A DNA stretch of 64,000 nt from Pseudomonas prosekii (GCF_900105155.1 NZ_LT629762.1:2232001-2296000); one strand, 5' to 3'. Shown: positions 50,805 to 60,001, numbered from the stretch's first letter. Notes: a model not told the origin generated them from the letters alone. Translations and numbers: made by a program.

Positions 50805-51748
50805 CCGCCAATACCGATAAAAAGCACTGGGCCGACCGCCAGGAGCGCGGCAGTTTCTGGCTGATGAAATTCACCGCCGTCTGCGCCAAAGTCCTTGGCC
50901 GACGGCTGTTGAGTCCGCTGCTGTACGGCATCGTGCTGTACTTTTTCCTGTTCGGCCGCAGCGCCCGTAAAAGCGCCTGGCAATACCAGCAGCGCCTCGC
51001 CGACTGGAGCGCTCGCGCGCAATTGCGCCCGACGCACTGGCGCGTATTCGGCCAGTTCATGGCGTTCGCCGATTCGATGCTCGACAAGCTCGACGTGTGG
51101 AACGGCAAGCTCAGCATCAACCAGATCGAAATCGTCGACCCGGCGTTGCTGCGCACGCAACTGCGCGGCACCCGTGGCCAACTGTTGGTGGGCGCGCACT
51201 TGGGCAACCTTGAAGTCTGCCGCGCACTGGCGGAAATCGGCGAGCAAGTGACGATGAATGTGCTGGTGCATACCAAGCACGCCGAGCAGTTCAATCGCCT
51301 GCTGGGCGAGGCCGGCGCGAGCAATTTGCGCCTGATTCAGGTCAGCGAGCTCGACCCGGTGATCATGCTGCAATTGCACGAACGCCTGGAGCGCGGCGAG
51401 TGGCTGGCGATTGCCGGCGACCGCGTGCCGCTGCACGGTGGGCGCAGCGTCAACGTCGACTTTCTCGGCTACCCGGCAGCGTTCCCGCAAGGCCCGTGGC
51501 TGCTCGCCGGGCTGCTCAAATGCCCGGTCAATCTGCTGCTGTGCCTGAAGAAGCCCGACGGTGAATATCGCCTGACCCTCGAACCCTTCGCCGACGCCAT
51601 CGTGTGGAAGCGCAGCGACCGCGAGCAGGTCATTCATCAGTGGGCGACCCGCTACGCCGAACGCCTGGGTCACTATTGCCTTGAAGCGCCTCAACAATGG
51701 TTCAACTTTTACCCTTTCTGGAAGACCGATGACGACGCCAACGCTTGA
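50801..51748 (+). CDS. apeK: APE LpxL/HtrB-like acyltransferase (ApeK-like)
   Basis: From ATG 50801 the 315-residue protein has an N-terminal membrane helix (about 35-52) and the lipid-A acyltransferase motif HLGNLE (His133, Glu138). It would acylate the APE lipid moiety at the inner membrane. Start and stop overlap the neighbours. Confidence 0.85.
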   Translation: MTANTDKKHWADRQERGSFWLMKFTAVCAKVLGRRLLSPLLYGIVLYFFLFGRSARKSAWQYQQRLADWSARAQLRPTHWRVFGQFMAFADSMLDKLDVWNGKLSINQIEIVDPALLRTQLRGTRGQLLVGAHLGNLEVCRALAEIGEQVTMNVLVHTKHAEQFNRLLGEAGASNLRLIQVSELDPVIMLQLHERLERGEWLAIAGDRVPLHGGRSVNVDFLGYPAAFPQGPWLLAGLLKCPVNLLLCLKKPDGEYRLTLEPFADAIVWKRSDREQVIHQWATRYAERLGHYCLEAPQQWFNFYPFWKTDDDANA

Positions 51749-53273
51749 GCCGGTAACCTTCGGCGAACTCCCTTTGCGCATCGAAGACGTGCTGGCCGTG
51801 GCCAACCGCCACGCGCCGACGCAGTTGCAGGGCGACCCTGAATACCGCGAAAGCATTGCCAAAGGCGCGCGTTTTCTCGACTCGCTGCTGGACAAGGAAG
51901 GCGTGATCTACGGCGTGACCACCGGTTACGGCGATTCCTGCGTGGTCGCGGTGCCGCTGCATCACGTCGAAGCGCTGCCGCGTCATCTCTACACTTTCCA
52001 CGGTTGCGGCTTGGGCAAATTGCTCGACGCCCAGGCGACCCGCGCTGTGCTCGCAGCGCGTTTGCAGTCGCTGTGCCACGGCGTGTCCGGGGTTCGCGTG
52101 GAACTGCTGGAACGCCTGCAAGCTTTCCTCGAACACGACATCCTGCCGCTGATTCCGGAAGAAGGTTCGGTCGGCGCCAGCGGCGATCTGACCCCGCTGT
52201 CGTACGTCGCCGCGACCCTGTCCGGTGAGCGCGAAGTGATGTTCGGTGGCGAACGTCGGCAAGCTGCCGATGTGCATCGCGAACTCGGCTGGACGCCGCT
52301 GGTGCTGCGCCCCAAAGAGGCCCTGGCGCTGATGAACGGCACGGCGGTGATGACCGGGATTGCCTGCCTCGCCTTCGCCCGCGCCGATTATCTGCTGCAA
52401 CTGGCGACCCGCATCACCGCGCTGAACGTGGTCGCGCTGCAAGGTAATCCGGAGCATTTCGACGAGCGCCTGTTCGCCGCGAAACCGCATCCGGGGCAGA
52501 TGCAAGTCGCCGCGTGGTTGCGCAAGGATCTCGCGATCGACGCGCCCACCGCGCCGCTGCATCGCCTGCAAGATCGCTATTCGCTGCGTTGCGCGCCGCA
52601 CGTACTTGGCGTGTTGGCCGACAGCCTGAACTGGCTGCGTTCGTTCATCGAAATCGAGCTCAACAGCGCCAACGACAACCCGATCATCGACGCCGAAGCC
52701 GAGCGCGTGCTGCACGGCGGGCACTTCTACGGTGGCCACATTGCGTTCGCCATGGACAGCCTGAAAAACCTCGTCGCCAACGTCGCCGATCTGCTGGATC
52801 GACAACTCGCGCTGCTGGTCGACGAGCGTTACAACCACGGTTTGCCGAGCAATCTGTCCGGCGCCAGTGCCGAACGGGCGATGCTCAATCACGGCTTCAA
52901 AGCGGTGCAGATCGGCACCAGCGCCTGGACCGCCGAAGCGCTGAAAAACACCATGCCGGCCAGCGTGTTCTCGCGCTCCACTGAGTGCCATAACCAGGAC
53001 AAAGTGAGCATGGGCACCATCGCCGCGCGCGATGCCGTGCGGGTGCTGGAGCTGACCGAACAGGTCGCCGCCGCCACCTTGCTCGCGGCCAACCAAGGTG
53101 TGTGGCTGCGCAGCCGGGCGCAAGAGGCGCGACCGCTGCCGCCCGCGCTGGCAGCGATGCATGAGGAGCTGGCGAAAGACTTTGCGCCGGTCATCGAAGA
53201 CCGTGCGCTGGAAGGCGAATTGCGCCTGTGCCTGCAACGTATCGCCGAACAACACTGGAGGCTGCATGCGTAG
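51729..53273 (+). CDS. apeL: Aromatic amino acid ammonia lyase (starter unit enzyme, ApeL-like)
   Basis: The 514-residue protein is a MIO-dependent lyase: the ASG triad that cyclises is at residues 150-152 (SVGASGDLTPLSY), and the catalytic Tyr is at 61 in YGVTTGYGD. The selectivity position contains His91 (YTFHGCG), as in tyrosine ammonia lyases, rather than the Ser-His of histidine lyases. It probably makes 4-coumarate as aryl starter for the ligase. The start is ATG 51729, 20 bases inside the previous gene. Confidence 0.88.
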   Translation: MTTPTLEPVTFGELPLRIEDVLAVANRHAPTQLQGDPEYRESIAKGARFLDSLLDKEGVIYGVTTGYGDSCVVAVPLHHVEALPRHLYTFHGCGLGKLLDAQATRAVLAARLQSLCHGVSGVRVELLERLQAFLEHDILPLIPEEGSVGASGDLTPLSYVAATLSGEREVMFGGERRQAADVHRELGWTPLVLRPKEALALMNGTAVMTGIACLAFARADYLLQLATRITALNVVALQGNPEHFDERLFAAKPHPGQMQVAAWLRKDLAIDAPTAPLHRLQDRYSLRCAPHVLGVLADSLNWLRSFIEIELNSANDNPIIDAEAERVLHGGHFYGGHIAFAMDSLKNLVANVADLLDRQLALLVDERYNHGLPSNLSGASAERAMLNHGFKAVQIGTSAWTAEALKNTMPASVFSRSTECHNQDKVSMGTIAARDAVRVLELTEQVAAATLLAANQGVWLRSRAQEARPLPPALAAMHEELAKDFAPVIEDRALEGELRLCLQRIAEQHWRLHA

Positions 53274-53691
53274 CAAAGGAGTGCTTCACGCCGATACGGA
53301 AATCCTCGTGCCGTTCTTTGATGTCGACACCATGCACGTGGTCTGGCACGGCCATTACGTGAAATACCTGGAAATCGCCCGATGCGCGTTGCTCGACAAA
53401 ATCGGCCACAACTACACGGCGATGGTCGAGTCGGGGTTTGCCTGGCCGGTGATCGACCTGCAACTGCGTTATGTGCGCGGCGCGGTGTTCGGCCAGACGC
53501 TGAACGTGCGCGCCAGCCTTGTCGAATGGGAGAACCGGTTGAAGATCAATTACCTGATCAGCGACCTGCAAACCGGCGAACGCCTGACCCGCGCCAGCAC
53601 CGTGCAAGTCGCGGTCGAGATGAGCAGCCGCGAAATGCAACTGGCCTCGCCCAAGGTCTTCACCGAAGCCGTCGAAAGGATGCTGCCATGA
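53266..53691 (+). CDS. apeM: 4HBT-type acyl thioesterase (ApeM-like)
   Basis: From ATG 53266 the 141-residue hotdog protein carries DVDTMHVVWHGHYVKYLE, the 4-hydroxybenzoyl-CoA thioesterase active-site pattern with the conserved Asp. It may release or edit APE intermediates. It overlaps its neighbours by eight and four bases. Confidence 0.85.
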   Translation: MRSKGVLHADTEILVPFFDVDTMHVVWHGHYVKYLEIARCALLDKIGHNYTAMVESGFAWPVIDLQLRYVRGAVFGQTLNVRASLVEWENRLKINYLISDLQTGERLTRASTVQVAVEMSSREMQLASPKVFTEAVERMLP

Positions 53692-54428
53692 AGTTCACCC
53701 AATTCCTCTGTAGCAGCTGCCGAGCCCGCGAGGCTGCGTTCGACGGCGAAGCCGTCGCAAAACCTGCACATGCGGTACATCAGAAGAAACCCAAGGCGAC
53801 TGCTGCGCAGCCGAACGCAGGCTTCGCCAGCTGCTACAGGTTCGTAGTGACGCTGGTATTGATGCTTGGTTTTACTTCGTGGGCACAGGCTTTCGATTTG
53901 CAGCAGTTGAGCGATCAACTGGCGAAACCCGAGGTCATCCACGGTAATTTCATCCAGGAAAAACACCTGCGCGCCCTGCCCCAGCCGCTGGTCAGCAAAG
54001 GCACCTTTGTCCTCGCGAAGAACCACGGTTTGCTGTGGTTGCTGAACACGCCGCTGCAACAGGATTACCGCATCAGCGCCAAAGGTATCGCCCGGCGCGA
54101 TGCCAATGGCTGGCAATTGCTGCCCGGCAAGAGCGCCGGCGCCGAGCAGAACCGCTTGTTCCTCGCCGTCCTGCAAGGCGACAGCAGCGGTTTGCAACGG
54201 GATTTCGAACTGGCGCTGAGCGGCGATGCGCAGAAATGGCAACTGGTGCTGACCCCACGCTCGATGCTGCTCAAGCAAGTGTTCAACCAGATCAACATTG
54301 ATGGCGGCGAACTGGTCAACACCATCCAACTGCTCGAAACCCAGGGCGACAGCACGCTGCTGCGCATGCAGGACAGCACCAGCGCCCAACCGTTGAGCGA
54401 TGCGGAGCAACATGACTTTGCCGAGTGA
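53688..54428 (+). CDS. apeN: LolA-like outer-membrane lipid carrier with REPIN-interrupted signal peptide (ApeN-like)
   Basis: The gene is coupled by ATGA to the thioesterase gene. The mature part (FDLQQLSDQLAKPEVIHGNFIQEKHL... onward) is a LolA-like periplasmic carrier that would shuttle the APE lipid or lipoprotein. The hydrophobic signal peptide (RFVVTLVLMLGFTSWAQA) begins only at about residue 50 from ATG 53688. The 43 codons in front of it are a translated REPIN in the same frame. GTG 53847, just after the repeat, is an alternative start but would leave a very short signal peptide (15 residues) without a basic N-region. Which start is used is unclear. Confidence 0.8.
   Translation: MKFTQFLCSSCRAREAAFDGEAVAKPAHAVHQKKPKATAAQPNAGFASCYRFVVTLVLMLGFTSWAQAFDLQQLSDQLAKPEVIHGNFIQEKHLRALPQPLVSKGTFVLAKNHGLLWLLNTPLQQDYRISAKGIARRDANGWQLLPGKSAGAEQNRLFLAVLQGDSSGLQRDFELALSGDAQKWQLVLTPRSMLLKQVFNQINIDGGELVNTIQLLETQGDSTLLRMQDSTSAQPLSDAEQHDFAE
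53710..53838. repeat. REPIN-like palindrome inside the lolA-like gene (copy 2)
   Basis: GTAGCAGCTGCCG opens and CGCAGGCTTCGCCAGCTGCTAC closes a 129-base element, sharing both arms with copy 1 at 49919. It lies within the coding frame, between the coupled ATG and the signal peptide. 129 is divisible by three and no stop codon arises. Confidence 0.85.
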
Positions 54429-56766
54429 ACGGATGCTCCCACGGCTGTTCCTGATCCTGCTGCTGGCGGTGCTCGCGCTCGCCGGTTGGCAGTGGCGTGA
54501 CGGCGCGCCGCTGTCGGCCAACCTGATGGAATTGGTGCCAGGCACAGCGCCGGACGCGTTGGAACTGCGCGCCGAACAACGCATGCAAGAGCCGCTGAAC
54601 CGCGAAATGCTGGTACTGGTCGGCAACGCCGATCGCCAGCAAGCGGTGGCCATGGCGCAAAAAATCGGCGAGCAATGGCAGGCCAGCGGTGTGTTCGAAA
54701 AGGTCCAGTGGACCTTGCAAGCCGACTTGCCGGCCCTGCGCACGCAACTGCTGCAAGGACGCCTGGCGATGCTCGGTGACGAAGATCGGCGCCAACTGAT
54801 CGAGCATCCGCAAGCCTTTATCCAGCAACGCGTCCAGGCGTTGTTTGACCCGTTCACCGGATTCACGCTGGTGCCGAGCCAGGACGACTGGCTGGGCCTG
54901 ACCGGGCGAATCCAGAACAGCCAGCCCCAGCACGGCGCCGTGCAACTGGACATCGGCAGCGGCGCGTTGATTGCCGATGCCGACGGCAAGAGTTGGGTGT
55001 TGCTGCGCGCGCGCACCACCGGCAACGCCTTCGACATGAACCTGCCGCTGCAAGTCGCCGACCTGCTCGAACACAGCCGCGAGCAAGCCGCGCAAAGCGA
55101 CGTGCAATTGCTCGCCGCCAGTGGTTTGCTCTACGCCGCCAACGGCCAACGGCAAGCCACGCGCGAAATGACCTGGGTTGGCGGCGGCGCCACGGTGGGC
55201 ATTCTGCTGTTGCTGTTACTGGCGTTTCGGCGCTGGCGCGTGTTGCTCGCGTTTGTCCCGGTGCTGGTCGGCATGCTGTTCGGCGGTGTCGCGTGCGTGG
55301 CGCTGTTCGGGCATATGCACGTGATGACGCTGGTGCTCGGCTCGAGCCTGATCGGCGTCGCCGTCGATTACCCGCTGCATTACTTGTCCAAGAGCTGGAG
55401 CCTGAAACCCTGGAACAGTTGGCCGGCGTTGCGCCTGACGTTGCCGGGGCTGACGCTGAGCCTGATTACCAGTTGCATCGGCTACCTCGCATTGGCCTGG
55501 ACGCCGTTCCCGGCACTGACGCAAATCGCCGTGTTCTCCGCCGCCGGCCTGCTCGGCGCCTACCTGTCGGCGGTGTGCCTGCTGCCGGCGCTGCTCAAGG
55601 GCGCCGATCTGCGCCCGGCGCAATGGCCGCTGCGCGTCGCCGAATGCCTGGTGAGCCTGCGCGAAGCGTTGCTCAAACAGGTCAAAACGCCGGTGTTGCT
55701 GGCGCTGTTACTCGCGTTTTGTGTCGGCGGAATATTGCAGCTCGACAGCAAAAACGACATTCGCCAATGGGTCGGCATGCCGCAGCACCTGACCGATGAA
55801 GCCCAGGCCATTGCACGCATCACCGGCTACCAGCCCACCAGCCAGTTTTTCCTGATCCGCGCGGCCAATCAGCAAGAGCTGCTCGAGCGGCAAAACGCGC
55901 TCAGCGAGCGGCTGCAGCAACTGGTCAACCTCGATAAATTGCAGGGCTTTTTGTCGCTCAATCAACTGGTCAGCCAGCCGAGCGAACAACAGCAAGTGCG
56001 CGAGGCGCTGAACCAACTGCCGCAATACTGGCAACCCTTGCTCGACCTCGGCGTGCCGGCCGAAGCGCTGCAAGCCGAGCTGGCGAAATTGCAGGCGTTG
56101 CCCACTGAAGACATCGACGCGGCGCTGCTCGGCCCGCTGGCCGAACCTTATCGCACGTTATGGCTGGGGCCGACCGATGACGGCGGCGTGGCGGCGATGG
56201 TCAGCCTGCAAGGCTTGAATAATCCGTCGTTGCTGCGCGTGCAGGCGCTGGACTTGCCGGGGGTGCAACTGGTTGATCGTCTTGGCGAACTGAACACGGT
56301 GTTCGCCAAAACCCAGATCAGCGCCGCTGAATTGAAACTCGCATCGTGCGTGTTGATTGTGCTGGTGCTGATCCTGCCATTTGGCTTGAGCGGTGCGCTG
56401 CGCATCGTCGCGCTGCCGCTGCTCGCGGCGCTGTGCAGCCTCGCCAGCCTCGGTTGGCTGGGGCAGCCGCTGACCCTGTTCAGCCTGTTCGGCTTGCTGC
56501 TGGTGACGGCGATCAGCGTCGATTACGCGATCCTCATGCGCGAGCAGATCGGCGGCGCCGCCGTCAGTCTGCTGGGCACCCTGCTTGCGGCAGTGACGAC
56601 GTGGCTGTCGTTCGGTTTGCTCGCGGTGTCGAGTACGCCGGCAGTGAGCAACTTCGGTTTGTCGGTGAGCCTCGGTCTGGCATTCAGCTTCATTCTGGCG
56701 CCGTGGGCCGGACGCACCCTTCATCCGCCGTCACCGGCCGTCGCAGCCACGGAGCCGGTCGCATGA
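54412..56766 (+). CDS. MMPL/RND-type exporter of the APE cluster
   Basis: The 784-residue protein starts at ATG 54412 (GGAG six bases upstream). It has the RND/MMPL layout: one helix, a periplasmic domain (about 35-265), six helices, a second periplasmic domain (about 430-640) and five to six further helices with AISVDYAILMREQI near 705. It likely extracts the APE lipid from the inner membrane and hands it to the LolA-like carrier encoded just upstream. A later start at 54433 is possible. Confidence 0.88.
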   Translation: MTLPSERMLPRLFLILLLAVLALAGWQWRDGAPLSANLMELVPGTAPDALELRAEQRMQEPLNREMLVLVGNADRQQAVAMAQKIGEQWQASGVFEKVQWTLQADLPALRTQLLQGRLAMLGDEDRRQLIEHPQAFIQQRVQALFDPFTGFTLVPSQDDWLGLTGRIQNSQPQHGAVQLDIGSGALIADADGKSWVLLRARTTGNAFDMNLPLQVADLLEHSREQAAQSDVQLLAASGLLYAANGQRQATREMTWVGGGATVGILLLLLLAFRRWRVLLAFVPVLVGMLFGGVACVALFGHMHVMTLVLGSSLIGVAVDYPLHYLSKSWSLKPWNSWPALRLTLPGLTLSLITSCIGYLALAWTPFPALTQIAVFSAAGLLGAYLSAVCLLPALLKGADLRPAQWPLRVAECLVSLREALLKQVKTPVLLALLLAFCVGGILQLDSKNDIRQWVGMPQHLTDEAQAIARITGYQPTSQFFLIRAANQQELLERQNALSERLQQLVNLDKLQGFLSLNQLVSQPSEQQQVREALNQLPQYWQPLLDLGVPAEALQAELAKLQALPTEDIDAALLGPLAEPYRTLWLGPTDDGGVAAMVSLQGLNNPSLLRVQALDLPGVQLVDRLGELNTVFAKTQISAAELKLASCVLIVLVLILPFGLSGALRIVALPLLAALCSLASLGWLGQPLTLFSLFGLLLVTAISVDYAILMREQIGGAAVSLLGTLLAAVTTWLSFGLLAVSSTPAVSNFGLSVSLGLAFSFILAPWAGRTLHPPSPAVAATEPVA

Positions 56767-57923
56767 TGATCGCGTTGTTCTGGGCGATGGCCCTGCTGCT
56801 GTTCGCCGTGGCGACCCGTGTCGGTCGGCACTTCGGGCTGATCCCGATTGTCAGCCAATTGCTCTTGGCGACCTTCGGTTTGCCGCTGCTGATGTACTTC
56901 TGGATCGAACCGGGCTGGCAACTCAGCGGCGCCGCGCTGATCTCGCCGGTGTGGCTGAAAAACCTCTACAGCCTGAGTTTTGCCTTGCTGCTGGGGCACA
57001 TTCTCAGCGACGTGATCGACCTGCGACTGGACCGCCAGAGCCTGAAAATCGCTTTGCCGAGTTTCTGTCTGCCGTTCGCCTGCGGGCTCGCAACGGCCGT
57101 CTGGCTGTTGCCGGCGCAATCGTGGATCAGTTCGTTGGCGGTCGGTCTGGTGTTCGCCATTACGGCGGTGCCGGTGTTGTACCTGTACCTGCGCCACATC
57201 AATTACCCGCCCGCCGCGACCCGGCGTCTGGTGCAAACCGCGATCGTCATCGACCTCGCTTGTTGGACCTTGTTCGGTTTCGCCCAAGGCAGCCTGCACC
57301 TGAGCAGTCTGTTATTGCCGCTGGCCGGCGCGTGCCTGCCGTTGCTGTTGCGCCTGCTCGGTTTGCGCCAACCTTTACTGCACAGCGGTTGTTTCTTCGC
57401 GCTGCTGGTGGTGGCCGAGCACTTCAAGCTCAACGCGCTGATTTTCGGCATCGGTTATTTGCTGTGCATGGCCGCGCTGAAAGTGCCGCTGGTATTGCCG
57501 CTGCCGGCGCAGTGGATGAACCGTTTGCAGACGTGGATCGCCATCCCGCTGATCCTCACGTTCGGCATTGTCCAGATCGACGTGCACAGCGCCATGGCCA
57601 GCCTCGGCTGGTTGCAACTGGCGGCACTGCTGCTGTTGCCGATTCTCAGCAAAATGCTCGGCAACTGGCTGGGCCTGGGTTGGGCCGGCGTGTCGTTTCA
57701 AGGCGCCAGCCGCTGGCGCGAAACCTTGCTGCTGAATATTCGCGGTTTGAGCGAGATCGTTTTCCTCAACCTGCTGCTGCAACAACAACTCATCAGCCCG
57801 GCGCTGTACTTCGCGCTGATGTTGATGGGCCTGATCGCAACACTGCTGCCGGCATTGGCCGGCATGCACCGCATCCCGCTGAACATCGCCGCCCCGGCAA
57901 GGAGTCCTCGTGCCAACAGTTGA
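56763..57923 (+). CDS. Kef-like cation/proton antiporter-type membrane protein within the APE operon
   Basis: The 386-residue protein begins at ATG 56763, overlapping the exporter stop. It has about 11-12 membrane helices and resembles the membrane half of monovalent cation:proton antiporters (Kef/NapA type), without a cytoplasmic regulatory domain. It is not a member of the usual APE gene set that I know. Overlaps at both ends (4 and 14 bases) show it is an established part of the operon. Function in APE formation is unknown; pH or ion balance near the exporter is a guess. Confidence 0.75.
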   Translation: MMIALFWAMALLLFAVATRVGRHFGLIPIVSQLLLATFGLPLLMYFWIEPGWQLSGAALISPVWLKNLYSLSFALLLGHILSDVIDLRLDRQSLKIALPSFCLPFACGLATAVWLLPAQSWISSLAVGLVFAITAVPVLYLYLRHINYPPAATRRLVQTAIVIDLACWTLFGFAQGSLHLSSLLLPLAGACLPLLLRLLGLRQPLLHSGCFFALLVVAEHFKLNALIFGIGYLLCMAALKVPLVLPLPAQWMNRLQTWIAIPLILTFGIVQIDVHSAMASLGWLQLAALLLLPILSKMLGNWLGLGWAGVSFQGASRWRETLLLNIRGLSEIVFLNLLLQQQLISPALYFALMLMGLIATLLPALAGMHRIPLNIAAPARSPRANS

Positions 57924-59157
57924 AATGGAACATCGTCAGGTGGTGATCATCGGTGCCGGCCCTTCGGGGGCCATCGCCGCCGCGCTGCTCAAGCGCAACG
58001 GTCACGATGTTCTGGTGATCGAACGTCAGCATTTCCCAAGGTTTTCCATCGGCGAAAGCCTGTTGTCGCATTGCCTGGATTTCGTCGAAGAAGCCGGCAT
58101 GCTCGACGCGGTGAACGCCGCCGGTTTTCAGATCAAGACCGGCGCCGCATTCGCCTGGGGCGAGCAGTACAGCGCCTTCGATTTCGGCGATACGTTCAGC
58201 AACGGCAAGCCGACCACGTTCCAGGTGCAACGTGCCGATTTCGACAAGTTGCTGGCCGATCAAGCGGCGTTGCAAGGCGTCGAGTTGCGCTACGGCGAGG
58301 CCATCGTCAGCGCCGATTTCAGCCTGGCGAAACCGCAACTCAATGTGCTGCGCGAGGACGGCAGCGAATACCGCGTCGAGGCCGATTTCGTGCTCGACGC
58401 CAGCGGTTATGGCCGCGTCCTGCCGCGTCTGCTCGACCTCGAAGCGCCGTCGAATTTCCCGGTGCGCCAAGCGGTGTTCACCCACGTCGAAGATCACATC
58501 GACAACCCGAAATTCGACCGCAGCAAAATCCTCGTCACCACCCACCCGATCCACCGCGACATCTGGTTCTGGAGCATCCCGTTCAGCAACGGGCGCTGCT
58601 CGGTGGGCGTGGTCGCGGCGGCGGAACATTTCGCCGGCCGGTCCGACGATCTCGATGCCTGCCTGCGAGGCTTCATCGCCGAAACCCCAAGCCTCGCCGG
58701 CGTGTTGAACAACGCCGTGTGGGACACCCCGGCGCGGACCATCGGCGGCTACTCGGCCAACGTCAAAACGCTGCACGGCCCGGGCTTCGCACTGCTCGGC
58801 AACGCGGCGGAATTCCTCGACCCGGTGTTTTCCTCCGGCGTGACCATCGCCATGCGCTCGGCGAGCATGGCCGCCGCCGTGTTGCACCGCCAGTTGCAGG
58901 GCGAAAGCGTCGATTGGCAAACCGAGTTCGCCGAACCGCTGAAACGCGGCGTCGACACCTTCCGCTGCTACGTCGAAGGCTGGTACGCCGGGACGTTCCA
59001 GGACGTGATTTTCCATGAAGCCAGCTCGCCGGACATCCGCCGCATGATCGCTTCGATCCTCGCCGGTTACGCCTGGGATGAGCGCAACCCGTTTGTCAGC
59101 GAAGCGAAACGCCGGTTGAAAGTGATCTCGGAAATCTGCGCAAGGGACGCGACATGA
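57910..59157 (+). CDS. Flavin-dependent halogenase-like oxidoreductase
   Basis: GTG 57910 with AGGAG five bases upstream starts a 415-residue protein. It has the FAD-binding GxGxxG (IGAGPSGAIAA, 14-24), the GESLLSH loop, a Lys at residue 76 in the GFQIKTGAAFAWG segment, and WFWSIP at 219-224. The last matches the WxWxIP signature of flavin-dependent halogenases, and Lys76 is where phenol halogenases carry the catalytic lysine. It may halogenate, or simply hydroxylate, the aryl ring. It needs a flavin reductase, which is not encoded in the window. Proven activity cannot be inferred; family membership is fairly sure. Confidence 0.8.
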   Translation: MPTVEMEHRQVVIIGAGPSGAIAAALLKRNGHDVLVIERQHFPRFSIGESLLSHCLDFVEEAGMLDAVNAAGFQIKTGAAFAWGEQYSAFDFGDTFSNGKPTTFQVQRADFDKLLADQAALQGVELRYGEAIVSADFSLAKPQLNVLREDGSEYRVEADFVLDASGYGRVLPRLLDLEAPSNFPVRQAVFTHVEDHIDNPKFDRSKILVTTHPIHRDIWFWSIPFSNGRCSVGVVAAAEHFAGRSDDLDACLRGFIAETPSLAGVLNNAVWDTPARTIGGYSANVKTLHGPGFALLGNAAEFLDPVFSSGVTIAMRSASMAAAVLHRQLQGESVDWQTEFAEPLKRGVDTFRCYVEGWYAGTFQDVIFHEASSPDIRRMIASILAGYAWDERNPFVSEAKRRLKVISEICARDAT

Positions 59158-59879
59158 GTTACCTGAGCGACAACTACGTCGAAGAAACCCGATTCGGTTT
59201 CTGGTTCCTGCGCAGCCATACCTGGCAACACCACGTGCTGCGCGTGGCGATCAATGATTTGCGCGGGTTGTTCAGTGAGTCGCTGCCGACCAATCCGGTT
59301 TTGCTCGACGCCGGTTGCGGCCAGGGCAAGTCGTTCCAATACCTGCGCCAGACCTTCGCCCCGCAGCGTTTGATTGGCGTCGATGCCGACCCGCACAGCC
59401 TGAAACTCAGTGGCGAAGAAGCGGCGCGTCAGGGCATGCAGGTCGAGTTGATCGGCAGCGATTGCGCGACGCTGAATGTCGCCGATGCCAGCGTCGATCT
59501 GCTGTTCTGCCACCAGACATTTCATCATCTGGTGGAGCAGGATCAGGCGCTGGCCGAGTTTTATCGGGTGCTCAAACCGGGCGGCTATTTGCTGTTTGCC
59601 GAATCGACCGAGGCTTACATTGATACGTGGGTGATTCGCTGGTTGTTCCGCCACCCGATGCATGTGCAGAAAAGCGCTGCGGGGTATCTGCAGATGATTC
59701 GTCAGCAGGGTTTTGAATTCGCACCGCAGAACGTTTCCTACCCGTATTTGTGGTGGAGCCGGGCGAAGGATTTCGGTTTGCTTGAACGCTTTGGTTTGCG
59801 CAAGCCCAAGCCCTTTGGCCAACGGGAAGAAACCCTGGTCAATGTGGTGGCGCGCAAGCCGCTGCAAGGGGCTGTTTGA
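59154..59879 (+). CDS. Class I SAM-dependent methyltransferase of the APE cluster
   Basis: The 241-residue protein has the SAM motif LLDAGCGQGKS (50-60), the acidic VDAD after strand two and the LKPGGYLL post-motif. It overlaps both neighbours (ATGA and TGATG). In APE pathways it may methylate the aryl ring (giving the 3-methyl group seen in some APEs) or the hydroxyl. Confidence 0.85.
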   Translation: MSYLSDNYVEETRFGFWFLRSHTWQHHVLRVAINDLRGLFSESLPTNPVLLDAGCGQGKSFQYLRQTFAPQRLIGVDADPHSLKLSGEEAARQGMQVELIGSDCATLNVADASVDLLFCHQTFHHLVEQDQALAEFYRVLKPGGYLLFAESTEAYIDTWVIRWLFRHPMHVQKSAAGYLQMIRQQGFEFAPQNVSYPYLWWSRAKDFGLLERFGLRKPKPFGQREETLVNVVARKPLQGAV

Positions 59880-59911
59880 TGTTTGGCGCAATTCAAACCA
59901 GTCGCAGAACT

Positions 59912-60001
59912 TGTGGGAGCGAGCTTGCTCGCGATAGCGGTGGATCAGCCACCTTCAATGTTGGATGTGCTGATGCTATCGCGAGCAAGCTCGCTCCCAC
60001 A
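59912..60001. repeat. REPIN at the start of the APE lipoprotein gene (copy 3)
   Basis: TGTGGGAGCGAGCTTGCTCGCGATAG is mirrored by CTATCGCGAGCAAGCTCGCTCCCACA. It is the sequence class found at 27700 rather than that of copies 1 and 2. It lies between the coupled ATG at 59879 and the lipoprotein signal sequence, keeps the frame open, and ends right before an AGGG that could serve as ribosome site. Confidence 0.9.
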
